NCBI GenBank assembly: GCA_964588665.1
Contig: CAZPQQ010000013.1
Span: forward strand, 1-57,367
DNA length: 57,367 nucleotides
Source: UBA2160 sp964588665
Lineage (GTDB): Bacteria > Chloroflexota > Dehalococcoidia > Lucifugimonadales > UBA1123
Direction: 5' to 3'
Below, in pieces: positions 24,013 through 31,795 of the stretch. The position numbers and the translations under genes were made by a program. The notes under the pieces are model-generated. The model had not been told where the DNA came from, searched no databases, and saw nothing but the letters and a program-made list of their open reading frames with translations. How positions within the stretch are numbered: position 1 is the first letter of the stretch; the number at the start of each line of letters is the position of its first letter.

Positions 24013-24987
24013 ATGGCAACCATAGTCACCGGCGGCACTGGATTCGTTGCGTCCAACATCGTTCGGGAGCTGGCGAGCTCGAGCCATGAAGTCGTCTCGA
24101 TCGACGTCAAGGCGCCGGACGACATGGTGCGGCGTTACCTCGAGCCGTGGGCGTCGAACGTGACGTGGGCCACCGCCGACATCCTCGACCCCGACGCTCT
24201 GGAGCGGGCGGTGGACGGCCACGACGTCACGAAGATCGTTCACGCGGCGGTCTACACGGCGATCAGAGACGACATCGAGCGCGACGACAGCCGGCGCATC
24301 GTCGACATCAACGTGGCGGGCACGGCCAACATGCTCGATCTGGCGAGGAAGCTCGAGGTGCGGCGGTTCCTGTACGTCAGCTCCAACAGCGTCTACGAAG
24401 GGAACGACTTCAGTTCGCCGCTTCGCGAGGACATGGCTGTACAGCCGGTTCGCTTGTACGGCATCAGCAAGTACGCAAGCGAGCTGTTTGCCCGGAGATA
24501 CGGAGCGTTGCACGGCTTCGAAACTGTGTCCGTCCGGCTCAGTTCGCCCTACGGACCCATGGAGCGCGTCACGGGGCACCGAGTCGTCATGTCGTTGACG
24601 CACCACTGGACCGGGCAAGCGGTCAGAGGCGAGACTATCGACGCTGTTCAAGGCGGACCGTGGGACTTCACGTTCGTGCTGGATACCGCGGCCGGAATCC
24701 GCACGGTGCTGGACGCGCCGGAGCTCCCGTACGACGTGTACAACCTGGCCCAAGGCGTCGCGATCATGACCGGCGACATGGTTGCGGCGATACGCCAAGC
24801 GCACCCGTCGGTGTCGGTCAACGAGACCCCGGATGCATCTGCGCCCATGCTGAGCAGCTCCACGAGCGGACGCGTCGCCGACCCGTCACGCCTCCGGGAC
24901 GACCTCGGTTTCGTCGCCCAACACGATATGGCCGCAGGCCTGAAGGCGTACATCGACTGGCGGCAGGAATACGATTACACAAGATGA
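24013..24987 (+). CDS. NAD-dependent epimerase/dehydratase family protein
   Basis: A 324-residue extended-SDR enzyme starting at ATG 24013 after AAGGAG. It shows the Rossmann motif VTGGTGFVASNIV at the N-terminus, the NVAGTANMLDLAR segment, SSNSVYEG and the catalytic YGISKYASE (Tyr-x-x-x-Lys). Length and pattern fit nucleotide-sugar or related carbonyl epimerases and dehydratases acting in the cytosol. The substrate is not identifiable. It precedes the LLM flavoprotein gene by 63 bases on the same strand and may be co-transcribed with it. Confidence 0.88.
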   Translation: MATIVTGGTGFVASNIVRELASSSHEVVSIDVKAPDDMVRRYLEPWASNVTWATADILDPDALERAVDGHDVTKIVHAAVYTAIRDDIERDDSRRIVDINVAGTANMLDLARKLEVRRFLYVSSNSVYEGNDFSSPLREDMAVQPVRLYGISKYASELFARRYGALHGFETVSVRLSSPYGPMERVTGHRVVMSLTHHWTGQAVRGETIDAVQGGPWDFTFVLDTAAGIRTVLDAPELPYDVYNLAQGVAIMTGDMVAAIRQAHPSVSVNETPDASAPMLSSSTSGRVADPSRLRDDLGFVAQHDMAAGLKAYIDWRQEYDYTR

Positions 24988-25050
24988 GTCGCGGTCGGCC
25001 ATGAGTCACGGGCCGCGCAACTGTAGTTTCGCGACATTTTAGGAGAAACG

Positions 25051-25938
25051 ATGGGCAAGGAACTCCGATTCGGAGTCTACTCGATCCAGAACGTGCCCTG
25101 GGATCATATGGTCGGGCGTTGGCAATACGTCGAGGAGCTGGGCTTCGACAGCGTCTGGCTCGCCGACCACTTCGTCGATTTCACCGCGCCAAGCTTCCCG
25201 TGGTTCGAGTCATGGACGATGCTGGCAGGCCTCGCGACTCAAACCAGTCGAATCCGAATTGGCACCCTGGTGACCGCGATTCCATTTCGCAACCCGGCGT
25301 TCCTGGCCCGTCAAGCCCTCACCGTCGATCACCTGTCCAATGGTCGGTTGGAGCTTGGCCTCGGGACCGGCGTCCTTGGCGAGCCGAGCTACGCGATGAC
25401 GGGCATCGAAAACTGGACGCGGCTCGAGCGAACGTCTCGGTTCCGCGAAGCCGTGGTCTTGGTCGACCAACTCCTTCGCAACGAGACCACAACGTTTCGG
25501 GGGCGTTACTATCAAGTGAACGACGCCATCATGCGGCCGGGCCCGGTCCAGACGCCTCGCCCGCCGATCACGATCGCCGCCAACGGTCCGACGATGCTCG
25601 AGATCGCCGCGCTCTACGCCGACACGTTCAATACGATCTGGGCGCCCGGTCGGCCGCTCGACGACATGCTGAAGTCGACGCGCGAACGCGTGAACATGAT
25701 CGAAGACCACTGCAAGGGCATGGGTCGCGACCCGGCGTCGCTTGGTCGCTCTCTTCTTGTATTCAGGTCTGGCATGAACACCGCCTACAACTCGGTGGAT
25801 GCTTTCGAGGACGAGGTCGGACGTTTCGCGGAAGCTGGAATAAACGAGTTCATCTTCCCGTTCCCGTCCACCGACGACCATTCCGCCGTCTTCGAGCGGA
25901 TAGCCACGGATGCCATTCCGAAGCTGCGCAGCCAGTGA
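25051..25938 (+). CDS. LLM class flavin-dependent oxidoreductase
   Basis: A 295-residue luciferase-like monooxygenase-family TIM barrel using FMNH2 or F420. AGGAGAAACG precedes ATG 25051. Family features are LGFDSVWLADHF near residue 30, IRIGTLVTAIPFRNPAFLAR, LSNGRLELGLGTG and the RPPITIAANGP segment. Members oxidise or reduce diverse organics, from sulfonates and amines to F420-dependent methylene-H4MPT reduction. This one cannot be assigned further. The family is greatly expanded in SAR202-type bacteria. Confidence 0.9.
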   Translation: MGKELRFGVYSIQNVPWDHMVGRWQYVEELGFDSVWLADHFVDFTAPSFPWFESWTMLAGLATQTSRIRIGTLVTAIPFRNPAFLARQALTVDHLSNGRLELGLGTGVLGEPSYAMTGIENWTRLERTSRFREAVVLVDQLLRNETTTFRGRYYQVNDAIMRPGPVQTPRPPITIAANGPTMLEIAALYADTFNTIWAPGRPLDDMLKSTRERVNMIEDHCKGMGRDPASLGRSLLVFRSGMNTAYNSVDAFEDEVGRFAEAGINEFIFPFPSTDDHSAVFERIATDAIPKLRSQ

Positions 25939-26006
25939 TGCGAGCGTAGGTCCGGGAGCCTCTACCGGCGTAGATTTGAGCAGACATTCGGCAAGGAGAA
26001 CAGCCA

Positions 26007-26220
26007 ATGGACCTCGGACTGTCAGGGAAAGTCGCGTTCGTTACCGGCGCGGGCCATGGAATCGGGAAGGCGTTCTCGATGACGGATGCGGACGAGGGCC
26101 GTCAAACGCCTGGGTCAGCCCGAGGACCTGACCGCGCTGGCGATGCTCCTGAGCTCGGACGCTTCGTCGTTCATCACAGGCCAGACGATCACCGCCGACG
26201 GCGGAGCGCTGTGCATGTAG
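26007..26220 (+). pseudogene. internally deleted short-chain dehydrogenase (SDR) remnant
   Basis: ATG 26007 follows AAGGAGAA. The first 24 codons (MDLGLSGKVAFVTGAGHGIG then KAFS) are a normal SDR N-terminus with the TGxxxGIG cofactor motif. From about 26090 a different frame encodes the normal SDR C-terminus (AVKRLGQPEDLTALAMLLSS, then FITGQTITADGGALCM) ending TAG 26218-26220. The roughly 170 central residues, including the catalytic Tyr-x-x-x-Lys, are missing and the two ends are out of frame. The product cannot be functional. Confidence 0.85.
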
Positions 26221-26301
26221 ATGCCTCGGCGCCGTTGGACGGGCGACACATCGATAGCCGATCGGCATCGCCGACGTCGAGATGAAAGGAAGACCTGCGA
26301 C

Positions 26302-26880
26302 ATGCACAAACTGCTAATGGAGATTCCCGCCCGCCTCGAAACGGAGCGCCTGGTCGTAAGGAGATACGAAGAGGGCGACGGGCGGGAGTTGTTTGCGATG
26401 GTGGAGCGCAACGACAACCGCGAACACCTGGGCGAGAACGCGGAAAATGTGGCGCGGTTGGCGACGGAGACGGACGCCGAGATCATGGTCCGCGGTCACT
26501 CGGCTGACTGGGTTGCACGCCGCAGATTCGTTATGGGCGTCTGGTTGAAGGGCGACGACAAGTATGTGGGCGAGATCTGGATCGAACCCGACCGTTGGGA
26601 AGTGCCTTCCTTCCACATCGGATGGCTCGTGGACGGCGGCTACGAAGGCCATGGTATTGCGACCGAATCTGCCCGCCGATGTCTCGCGTTTCTGTTCGAC
26701 GACCTGAAGGCCCATCGCGTTTCAGCCATCATGCGAGACACGAACCCTCGTAGTCGGACCGTAGCGGAGCGCCTGGGATTCCGTCTGGAGGGGCATCTGC
26801 GGGATTTCCGAGTCGACAACGACGAAAGGTACGGCTTGCTGCATTTCGGCATGCTGAAGACCGAATTCAGCGACGCCTAG
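26302..26880 (+). CDS. GNAT family N-acetyltransferase (RimJ/RimL type)
   Basis: A 192-residue acetyltransferase. ATG 26302 follows AAAGGAAGA; the upstream open frame overlaps the SDR remnant and is unlikely to be translated. It shows the RimJ/RimL-type start LETERLVVRRYEEGD, the acetyl-CoA-binding stretch YEGHGIATESARRCLAFLFD, and MRDTNPRSRTVAERLGFRLE near the C-terminus. It would transfer an acetyl group to a ribosomal protein or small amine. It ends six bases before the convergent phosphodiesterase gene. Confidence 0.9.
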   Translation: MHKLLMEIPARLETERLVVRRYEEGDGRELFAMVERNDNREHLGENAENVARLATETDAEIMVRGHSADWVARRRFVMGVWLKGDDKYVGEIWIEPDRWEVPSFHIGWLVDGGYEGHGIATESARRCLAFLFDDLKAHRVSAIMRDTNPRSRTVAERLGFRLEGHLRDFRVDNDERYGLLHFGMLKTEFSDA

Positions 26881-26886
26881 CAGCGC

Positions 26887-28020
26887 CTAAGTCCCCAGCA
26901 CGCGCTCGAAAACGTAGCGGCCCAGGTCGCGGTTCTCGTTGAACTCGAAGCCGTCGAAGTCGCCGTTGTAGCCGATCAGCGGTATGGCCTGCTCGTGGGC
27001 CGACGCGTGAGAGCGCAGGCGCGGCGGCAACCCTTCGCCCAAAGGGCCGGACACGTCCGCGGGACCGAACACGACCTCGGGGCCGCCGGTGACGACGATG
27101 TCGCCGATTCGGTCGTGATACAGTCTCAGCTTTTCGGCCGCCTCGTCGCGCGTGTAAACGTCCTCGACGCCCTCGGTGGCCCGAAGCACGTCGACTGCCT
27201 CGTCCAGCCGGCCGGCATGCTCCGGGGAGAGGTACAAGAACATGCACCCGCCCAGGTTCGAGTGGTGCAGCACGTAGCGGTCCTTGATGATCGGGACCTG
27301 TTCGCCGTCGATTCCGCGGTCCTTGAGCACCTCGGAAAGATCGATGAGCTTGGTCTTCCTCGACATGCCGTGGTCCGCCGTGATGAGCACCGTGACGTCA
27401 GGGTGCGCGTCGAGCAGCTCGCCGATCGCGTTGTCCAGGATGGTGATGTGCTGCTGGGACTCGGGTTCGTCGGGCGCGTACGTGTGCATCGCGAAGTCGG
27501 TCGTCGTGATGTAGACGATGTCAGCCGGTTGCCGCGTCACGATGAAGCTGGCCGCTCGGATGGCCCAGCCGTTGACCTCTAGCGAGTAGATCTCGGGCGG
27601 CGCCCCGACTCCCGGGCCTTCGATCACCCACGACGGGGCTTGTTCTGAGGAGACGGCGACGGTCGCGCCGTCCGACAACAGCGTCCGCAGCTTGTCTTTG
27701 GAGGTCACCAGGATCGACCGCCGGTCCAGCCTCCGGGCAGCCTGGAACATGGTCTCGGCGAGGATGTACTCGGACGACTCCATGTACACCTCTTCGCCGG
27801 TCTCTCGTATCTTGCGATAGTTCGAGCTGATCCCGTGCACGGCGGGATAGTTGGCCGTGACCAGCGAGACGTTGTTGACGTTGGTCACCGACGGCATCAT
27901 CGATCTGCCGATCTTGAAGAAGCCTTGCCTTCCGAGCGCACGGATGTTCGGCGCCTCGCAGACGTCGAAGTACTCAGGGTCCAACCCGTCCACGCAGATG
28001 ACCACAGTTGTGTCAGGCAT
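26887..28020 (-). CDS. alkaline-phosphatase-superfamily hydrolase, phosphonoacetate hydrolase-like
   Basis: A 377-residue binuclear-zinc hydrolase. It shows VVICVDGLDPEY with metal Asp11, the nucleophile Thr46 in MPSVTNVNNVSLVT, YPAVHGISSNY, VTSKDKLRTLL, then TTTDFAMHTY (Asp175, His179), ITADHGMS (Asp216, His217) and a late His in SHASAHEQAIPL. The sequence around the nucleophile and the KDKLR motif resembles phosphonoacetate hydrolase (PhnA), which splits phosphonoacetate to acetate and phosphate. Related nucleotide pyrophosphatases are the alternative. No signal peptide. If PhnA-like, it would give the cell phosphorus from a phosphonate. Confidence 0.75.
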   Translation of the reverse strand: MPDTTVVICVDGLDPEYFDVCEAPNIRALGRQGFFKIGRSMMPSVTNVNNVSLVTANYPAVHGISSNYRKIRETGEEVYMESSEYILAETMFQAARRLDRRSILVTSKDKLRTLLSDGATVAVSSEQAPSWVIEGPGVGAPPEIYSLEVNGWAIRAASFIVTRQPADIVYITTTDFAMHTYAPDEPESQQHITILDNAIGELLDAHPDVTVLITADHGMSRKTKLIDLSEVLKDRGIDGEQVPIIKDRYVLHHSNLGGCMFLYLSPEHAGRLDEAVDVLRATEGVEDVYTRDEAAEKLRLYHDRIGDIVVTGGPEVVFGPADVSGPLGEGLPPRLRSHASAHEQAIPLIGYNGDFDGFEFNENRDLGRYVFERVLGT

Positions 28021-28098
28021 ACTCTTCCTCGCATCGCGCCCTGATTGAGCGCCCGAAAATCAGTCGCACCGATTCTAGCAGAACCCGACTCGGCAGCC

Positions 28099-28125
28099 TT
28101 CAGTCCCTTCGGTCCCTTGAGTCCT
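28099..28125. repeat. nine-base TTCGGTCCC-type tandem array
   Basis: TTCAGTCCC, TTCGGTCCC and TTGAGTCCT follow one another in the gap between two divergent genes. It is the same family as 23914-23946 and the coding array at 19662-19688. Confidence 0.65.
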
Positions 28126-28186
28126 TTTCTCGACGCTCAGCGTATGTGACAATATACGCACGCATTCACCAAATGACGGAAGGTCC

Positions 28187-29458
28187 ATGGAACAAGAAAA
28201 ACGTGGACGCTGGAAACGCTGGCGCGCGCGAATTGGCATCACGCTGCTCCTGGCGGTCCTGATGCTGATTCGCGTCGACAACTTCAAGCTGACGCCCGTC
28301 GAGATCATAGCGTCAGACTACCTGTTCTCGATACCCACGTGGGAAATCCAGAACTTCCCGCGCAAGTGGCTGCACGGCCTGTGGGAGCTTATCCCCGGAA
28401 ACAAGCCTTCGCGCGAGGAGCGTCTGCTGATAGTCGACGAGTTCCTTCGGACCGCCAGGAAGGTGAAGAAAGAGGAAGACCGCATCGAAGGTCTTCTGAT
28501 CCGCCGAAACGCCACCCAAGGGTCAGGGGCCGTGACCAAGGCCGGAGCGCCGACCAGAGAGTACCTGGACGAGCTTATCGATCTGCACGGAGACCTACAG
28601 GGCAGGGCGGAGGAGGCGGTCGAGGCCGAGCTGAGCACGCTGCTCGTCGAGATGGGCTTCTCGAAATGGTTCGGCTTGATCTGGCCGCCCGTGGACATCC
28701 GGTTCGAAGAGCCGCCGACGCTGCTGGTCCTGTCTCCGCGTGATCGGATCAGCCTGACCGGATCGATTCTTCTCGAATCCGACATCAAAGGCGTGGATCG
28801 CGACGAGATCGAGCAGCAGGTCCTGGAAGACCATGATCTGATCGCGTACGTCGATGATCTGGCCGGGCTGGCGACGTACCCGGCGTTCGTTTCCGACCTG
28901 TACACCACCCGGACCGTGATGCGAACCGTCACCCACGAGTGGCTGCACTCCTACTTCTTCTTCAAGCCGCTGGGTCAGAACTACCGATCGTCGGATGCGA
29001 TGTTCACGATCAACGAGACGACTGCGGACATCGTCGGTCGGGAGCTCGGCGACATCATCTTCGAGCGAATGGGGGGCGACCTCACCGTCTCAGCGTCCCG
29101 GTACGCTCCCGCCGAGGACAGGAACCCGCAGTTCACCAAAGTCATGCGGGACACACGAAAGAAGGTCGACGAGCTATTGGCCGAGGGTCTGGTCGAGGAG
29201 GCCGAGGAGCACATGCGGGAGCAGCAATGGTTCCTTCGACTACGCGGCTACGGGCTCCGAAAGCTCAACCAGGCGTATTTCGCGTTCAGGGGCCGCTACG
29301 CCGAGAGTCCGGCATCCGTCAGCCCCATTGGCGATCAGCTCAAAGAGCTCAGAGGGTTGGTTTCTTCAGCCGGCGACTTCATCCGCCTGATGGCCGAGGT
29401 CGGCTCGCTCGACGAGTTCGAGGCGCTGATGGAGCGCGCAAGGGCAGGCGAACTCTAA
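28187..29458 (+). CDS. membrane-anchored protein with HEWLH metallopeptidase motif
   Basis: A 423-residue protein. A basic N-terminus precedes one membrane helix (about 15-29), with the rest probably outside. Residues 70-160 are charged and likely helical. VTHEWLHSYFF places HEWLH at 250-254, and NETTADIVGRE at 276-286 offers Glu277 as a third zinc ligand, the spacing of a gluzincin-type peptidase. A second helical region (about 310-355) follows. I do not recognise the family; protease activity is inferred from the ligand pattern. A palindrome GCGTAT / ATACGC (28140-28159) lies in its promoter region and could be an operator. Confidence 0.75.
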   Translation: MEQEKRGRWKRWRARIGITLLLAVLMLIRVDNFKLTPVEIIASDYLFSIPTWEIQNFPRKWLHGLWELIPGNKPSREERLLIVDEFLRTARKVKKEEDRIEGLLIRRNATQGSGAVTKAGAPTREYLDELIDLHGDLQGRAEEAVEAELSTLLVEMGFSKWFGLIWPPVDIRFEEPPTLLVLSPRDRISLTGSILLESDIKGVDRDEIEQQVLEDHDLIAYVDDLAGLATYPAFVSDLYTTRTVMRTVTHEWLHSYFFFKPLGQNYRSSDAMFTINETTADIVGRELGDIIFERMGGDLTVSASRYAPAEDRNPQFTKVMRDTRKKVDELLAEGLVEEAEEHMREQQWFLRLRGYGLRKLNQAYFAFRGRYAESPASVSPIGDQLKELRGLVSSAGDFIRLMAEVGSLDEFEALMERARAGEL

Positions 29459-29895
29459 GCGCCTGAATCGCGAACAATGCGCATGAATCCCAAGTCGAAG
29501 GGAAACGTCGGGGTGGTTCGACAGGCTTCCAAGTAACGGCTTTTGTGTGAGGCGATGCTGTAGGGGAGGGTTTCAAACCCTCCCGGTTTGTCGCATGGAG
29601 AAACACCCCGGTATTGACGGTGCGCAGGTCGTACCCGCGTGGTGGCCGCTTAGGTCCTCGAAACCAGGCGGAAGGGTTTGAAACCCTCCCCTACCGACTT
29701 GCGCATGGCGCTCATGATTCAGACAAAGCGCAGCGCCACCGTTACTTTTTTATGCATTGCCCGCAGTGCGGACATGATGCTGGTCACCACGAACGGAAAA
29801 CCCCTTACACCCGTTCACCCCTTCGGAGATCTCAGGGCAGGCTCTGAGCCTGTCGAAGGCTCGCGACACCATGTACGAACTTCGTGCTCAGGACG
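29459..29895. other. 437-base intergenic region filled with repeat elements
   Basis: No gene. It contains GGTTCGACAGGCTTCC (about 29515), the third REPIN-like element (29560-29694), and an arrangement at about 29796-29875 (CGAACGG, CCGTTCACCCC, AGGCTCTGAGCCTGTCGAAG) that resembles the inner part of the palindromic element at 12880. It separates convergent genes. Confidence 0.6.
29560..29694. repeat. REPIN-like paired palindrome, copy 3
   Basis: The left end is GTAGGGGAGGGTTTCAAACC plus CTCCC (29560-29584). The right end is its inverted copy, GAAGGGTTTGAAACCCTCCC plus CTAC (29671-29694). The core of about 86 bases shares only short words with the cores of copies 1 and 2, so conservation is confined to the ends. 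Confidence 0.8.
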
Positions 29896-31017
29896 CTAAG
29901 CGCCGCCGGAATACAGCCGGTTCAGGTTCGCATGCCGAGCAGGGTCCAAGTCGCGGCCGGCCAGCGCCGTGTGGTTCGGGCCGTATCGATGGGCGCGGAA
30001 AAGTGCATTGGTGGTCGCGTTGTCCCGACCGGGGAAGAAGAACGGGTTGAAATACTCCCACACGATCTCGCCCGGGGGCGTGACCTCTATGACCCGTCCG
30101 TGGGCGCCCTCGGTGATCAGCGTGTTGCCATTGGGCAGCCTGTCGGCGCCGCTGATGTACGAGCTGTAGAACGACATCGGCGGGTCGCCCTTGTACTCCC
30201 ACGCGATCTCGTCGGTCTCGGGATCGACCTCGACGACGCGAGAGATGGCGCCGGTTCGCCTGCTGTGTTCGCCGTTGTCGAACAGCAGGACGTGGCCGTT
30301 CTCGAGTTGGGTCGCGTGATGTTGGTGCGAAACCTGGCCGGGGCCCCACTTCCAGGTGAACTCGCCGGTCTCCCGCGAAACGATGCCGACAGTGTCCGTT
30401 CGACGGAACGAGACCAGCAGGTTGTTCCCGTTGGCGACGCTTAGCGAGTTGCCGTGCGTCCACTCCCTGCGCCCTTCGAGCGGGCAGATGGTGTCCTCGT
30501 CCAGGTCGAGGTTCTTCCACAGGCTCCACTCGTTCACCGTGGCTCCATCTGGCGATACCTCTCTCGCGATGTCGCCGAGCAACTGATCCGGATCGTCCTC
30601 GGACGTGTAGCCACCTTTGACGGCGGCGGATTCCTCGGGCGGCATCGCTTCCCACAGCAACAGAAGCGTGTTGCCATTCGGAAGGCGCGCATAGTCGTGG
30701 TGGAGCATCGCGTCCCAGCATTCCCAGACGACGTTGCTGTCCCAGTCGAGTTCGACCAGACCGGGGGTTGCGCCGCCCAAACCAGCGACCAACTCTACAT
30801 CGCCGGTCGTTTTGGCGCGCAGCAGGAGGTTGCCGTTGGGAAGCAGCCGACCGTACGAGATGCCGGCGTCGTATTGCCATCGATGGCAGACGCGGCCGTC
30901 CATGTCCACGAGGATGGCCAGGTCGCCGCCGCTGACGGTCAACAGGGTGTAGCCGCGGTGCGTCGCGCCAGCCGTGTGGTGTATCGTCCCGAATTGGTGA
31001 TGCTTGGACCAGCCCAT
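29896..31017 (-). CDS. arylsulfotransferase (ASST)-like beta-propeller protein
   Basis: A 373-residue protein from ATG 31017 with AGGAGG upstream. Repeated blades carry LPNGNLLLRAKTTG, LPNGNTLLLLWE, ENGHVLLFDNGEH, VVEVDPETDEIAWEYKGD and LPNGNTLITEG, the pattern of the arylsulfotransferase propeller families. Classical ASST moves sulfate from phenolic sulfates to phenols through a His. Several His residues are present (HHDYARL, WTHGNS, SHQHHATQL), but the catalytic one cannot be chosen. There is no signal peptide, unlike periplasmic ASST. With two cytoplasmic sulfatases nearby, sulfate-ester chemistry is a plausible theme, though the fold also serves non-catalytic roles. Confidence 0.78.
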   Translation of the reverse strand: MGWSKHHQFGTIHHTAGATHRGYTLLTVSGGDLAILVDMDGRVCHRWQYDAGISYGRLLPNGNLLLRAKTTGDVELVAGLGGATPGLVELDWDSNVVWECWDAMLHHDYARLPNGNTLLLLWEAMPPEESAAVKGGYTSEDDPDQLLGDIAREVSPDGATVNEWSLWKNLDLDEDTICPLEGRREWTHGNSLSVANGNNLLVSFRRTDTVGIVSRETGEFTWKWGPGQVSHQHHATQLENGHVLLFDNGEHSRRTGAISRVVEVDPETDEIAWEYKGDPPMSFYSSYISGADRLPNGNTLITEGAHGRVIEVTPPGEIVWEYFNPFFFPGRDNATTNALFRAHRYGPNHTALAGRDLDPARHANLNRLYSGGA

Positions 31018-31113
31018 TAATGCCTCCTGGCGGAACCAATCTGGCGTAGGTTCATCGACCGGATGTCCGTGTGGTGCTTCAGGATTCCGATTGCGGCTCT
31101 GGCTCGATGGACG

Positions 31114-31770
31114 TCAACTTGGCGGGACTTGACGTCGTTCGTCCAGGTCTTCGATCGATTCGGGATCTTGCCAAAGCATCTCGACGGCCCAACGCGACCC
31201 TTCGACTCGCCACGGCAGAGCAGGAGCAGTCCTGAGGCCGTCTCTCCGCCCTTCGCGGTCGAACGCTGATGCGTGGATGCATTGGAACTCTCTTCTAGTG
31301 CGGGACCTCTCAGAGTCTGCGTAATCGACCAAGACGAGCAAGAGTGGCCAACTAGCGCCTCGCCATTTTGTCCCGACTTGTAGGTGGACTTGTTCGATTT
31401 GAGAGACTGGCGCGTACGTGATGAGCACCGCAAATCGGAGAGGCTTGTCGGCGCGACCGCCTGGTCTCCAGATTTTGTGGTTCCTCAGTTTTTCGAGTTC
31501 GTTGCTCCAAGTAGACTCATATTCCCATTCAATGGCAATCTCGTCTCCGTCGTCCCCGCGTAGAATAGCGTCTTTTCTGCCACCACTCTCAAAACGAGTA
31601 ACGAGGCCCATGAGATCAGCCATTTGGCGCACCACGACACCGGTGTGTATTGTCCAGTCCGCACGTTTGGCTCCGGTTGCGCCTTGCCCTATAGGAAAAT
31701 CGCGGTGCCAAAAATACTGAAACAGAGTAGCGAAATCCTCGATCGTGGCCCAGTGGTCCGGCAATGGCAT
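31114..31770 (-). CDS. hypothetical protein, possible PD-(D/E)XK nuclease fold
   Basis: A 218-residue protein with ATG at 31770. It starts 26 bases after the stop of the rhodanese gene on the same strand, so the two may share a message. Residues about 60-100 contain GGRKDAILRGDDGDEIAIEW then EYES and a nearby ELEKLRNHK. An Asp, then a hydrophobic strand with E-x-E and a following Lys, is the layout of PD-(D/E)XK nucleases. The second half has a hydrophobic strand (PLRFAVLITYAP) and VHLQVGTKWRGASWPLLLVLVD. I recognise no family; the nuclease idea is tentative. No partner methylase is present. Confidence 0.6.
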   Translation of the reverse strand: MPLPDHWATIEDFATLFQYFWHRDFPIGQGATGAKRADWTIHTGVVVRQMADLMGLVTRFESGGRKDAILRGDDGDEIAIEWEYESTWSNELEKLRNHKIWRPGGRADKPLRFAVLITYAPVSQIEQVHLQVGTKWRGASWPLLLVLVDYADSERSRTRREFQCIHASAFDREGRRDGLRTAPALPWRVEGSRWAVEMLWQDPESIEDLDERRQVPPS

Positions 31771-31795
31771 CGTAAGAACCCTTTGTGCTCCGCCC

